This document shows positions 4,915 through 5,621 of a stretch of DNA of 5,621 nucleotides, in pieces. The stretch is from Acidimicrobiia bacterium (lineage in GTDB: Bacteria; Actinomycetota; Acidimicrobiia; Spongiisociales; UBA5794), in the NCBI GenBank assembly GCA_030618675.1, contig JAUXCV010000120.1, forward strand, positions 1 through 5,621, given 5' to 3'. Numbering within the stretch: the first letter of the stretch is position 1; every line of letters starts with the position of its first letter. The translations under genes and the position numbers were made by a program. The notes under the pieces are model-generated. The model saw only the letters and a program-made list of their open reading frames with translations, did not search any database and had not been told where the DNA came from.

Positions 4915-5621
4915 GTGACGACGACGCTTGAACGCGTGGACAACGCCGATCTCTCCGATGCGTACCGCACGGTCTCCTTCATGGTGCGAGAGCGGTCCCA
5001 CGCCACACCCGACGTTGTCGCGATGCGCGACAAGGATTTCGGGATCTGGCAGGAGCGGACCTGGTCCGAACTGTGGGAGGAGATCGTCGTCACAGCGCAC
5101 GGACTGCTCGCTCTCGGAATGCAGCGAGGCGACGTCGTCTCCATCCATTCCGAAGACCGTCCCGAATGGGTGATCGCCGACCTGGCGGCCGTCGCCATCC
5201 GTGCGATGTCGACGGGGCTGTACCCGACGAACCCCATGGCCGAGGTTCAGTACCTCGTCAACGACTCCGGTTCGAAGGTTCACCTCGCTGAAGACCAGGA
5301 ACAGGTCGACAAGGTGGTCGAGGCCGGTCCCGACGCTTTCCCCAACCTCGAGACGATCATCTACCTCGAACCGCGCGGACTCCGCTCGTACGACGACGAC
5401 CGACTCATGTTCTGGGAGGACTTCCAGGAACTCGGCCGGGCACATCGCGAGGAGCATCCCGGCACCGTCGCTGCGACCATGGCTGAGGCCAGGTCGGATG
5501 ACATCGTCACCCTGGTCTACACGTCGGGAACGACCGGGCCGCCGAAGGGGGCGATGCTCAGCAACGAGAACGCCACGTTCGCGATCGAGAACATCATCCT
5601 CGCTGAAGACCGCACCGCCGA
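4915..5621 (+). CDS. AMP-forming long-chain-type acyl-CoA ligase (partial, C-terminus outside window)
   Basis: The ORF begins with GTG at 4915, 8 nt after a strong GGAGGA, and is open to the window end: 235 codons and 2 bases of a protein that is usually about 600 residues or longer. It belongs to the ANL adenylating superfamily, which converts a carboxylic acid, ATP and CoA to acyl-CoA via an acyl-adenylate. The phosphate-binding signature YTSGTTGPPKG is at 202-212. Other visible blocks are KDFGIWQERTW (40-50), LGMQRGDVV (67-75), RPEWVIADLA (82-91), GLYPTNPMAEVQYLVNDS (101-118) and AEDQEQVDK (125-133). These resemble the COG1022 long-chain group, particularly the subset often found beside Liv-type (branched-chain amino acid type) ABC transporter genes, where the substrate is unclear and may be an aromatic or branched acid. 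The adenylation core A5-A10 motifs and the C-terminal lid are off the window, so activity cannot be confirmed. No signal peptide is present. It follows the palindromic element and is probably a separate transcription unit. Confidence 0.93.
   Translation, partial: MTTTLERVDNADLSDAYRTVSFMVRERSHATPDVVAMRDKDFGIWQERTWSELWEEIVVTAHGLLALGMQRGDVVSIHSEDRPEWVIADLAAVAIRAMSTGLYPTNPMAEVQYLVNDSGSKVHLAEDQEQVDKVVEAGPDAFPNLETIIYLEPRGLRSYDDDRLMFWEDFQELGRAHREEHPGTVAATMAEARSDDIVTLVYTSGTTGPPKGAMLSNENATFAIENIILAEDRTA

Noticed and set aside
4609..5457. 282-codon minus-strand open frame
   Set aside because: It runs antisense to the acyl-CoA ligase, the palindrome and the HEAT gene; composition is shadow-like, and it crosses an obvious intergenic region.

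Overview
This window looks like a chromosomal segment from a high-GC actinomycetote. The evidence is the strong GC bias at third codon positions, an AhpE-type peroxiredoxin, a DUF2342 (zincin-like) protein, an actinobacterial type of single-pass membrane protein, GTG starts and an apparently leaderless promoter. I cannot name the genus. An Acidimicrobiia-like lineage is possible but is only inference. I see no phage, plasmid, IS, CRISPR, tRNA or rRNA.

Layout. The minus strand, read from about 3655 down to 1, carries four co-directional genes. They are a membrane-anchored HtrA-type S1C serine protease with a PDZ domain (2318-3655), a DUF2342 zincin-fold protein whose start overlaps the protease stop by 11 nt (1183-2328), an AhpE-like peroxiredoxin (618-1079), and a membrane-anchored extracytoplasmic protein cut by the window edge (1-596). 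A striking octamer-repeat hairpin (1124-1182) starts at the base after the DUF2342 stop codon and separates the protease pair from the peroxiredoxin pair.

The plus strand, from 3668 rightward, carries moaE (3668-4123, molybdopterin synthase large subunit), a HEAT-repeat protein (4206-4721, probably starting further upstream at a non-standard codon) and the first 235 codons of an AMP-forming long-chain acyl-CoA ligase (4915 to the end). Between the last two is a 193-bp intergenic region with a 108-bp nested palindrome (4734-4841).

How the genes may work together. The protease and DUF2342 genes look translationally coupled and plausibly serve one envelope or protein-quality function. The peroxiredoxin and the membrane protein form a second short unit. 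The protease and moaE start codons are only 12 bp apart and diverge, so their control elements must overlap each other's coding DNA. Most of the window is ordinary housekeeping sequence. The most unusual items are the two structured intergenic elements, the protease promoter lying across the moaE start codon, the missing standard start codon of the HEAT gene, and the rearranged HExxH motif of the DUF2342 protein. I did not find convincing evidence of a wholly new system.
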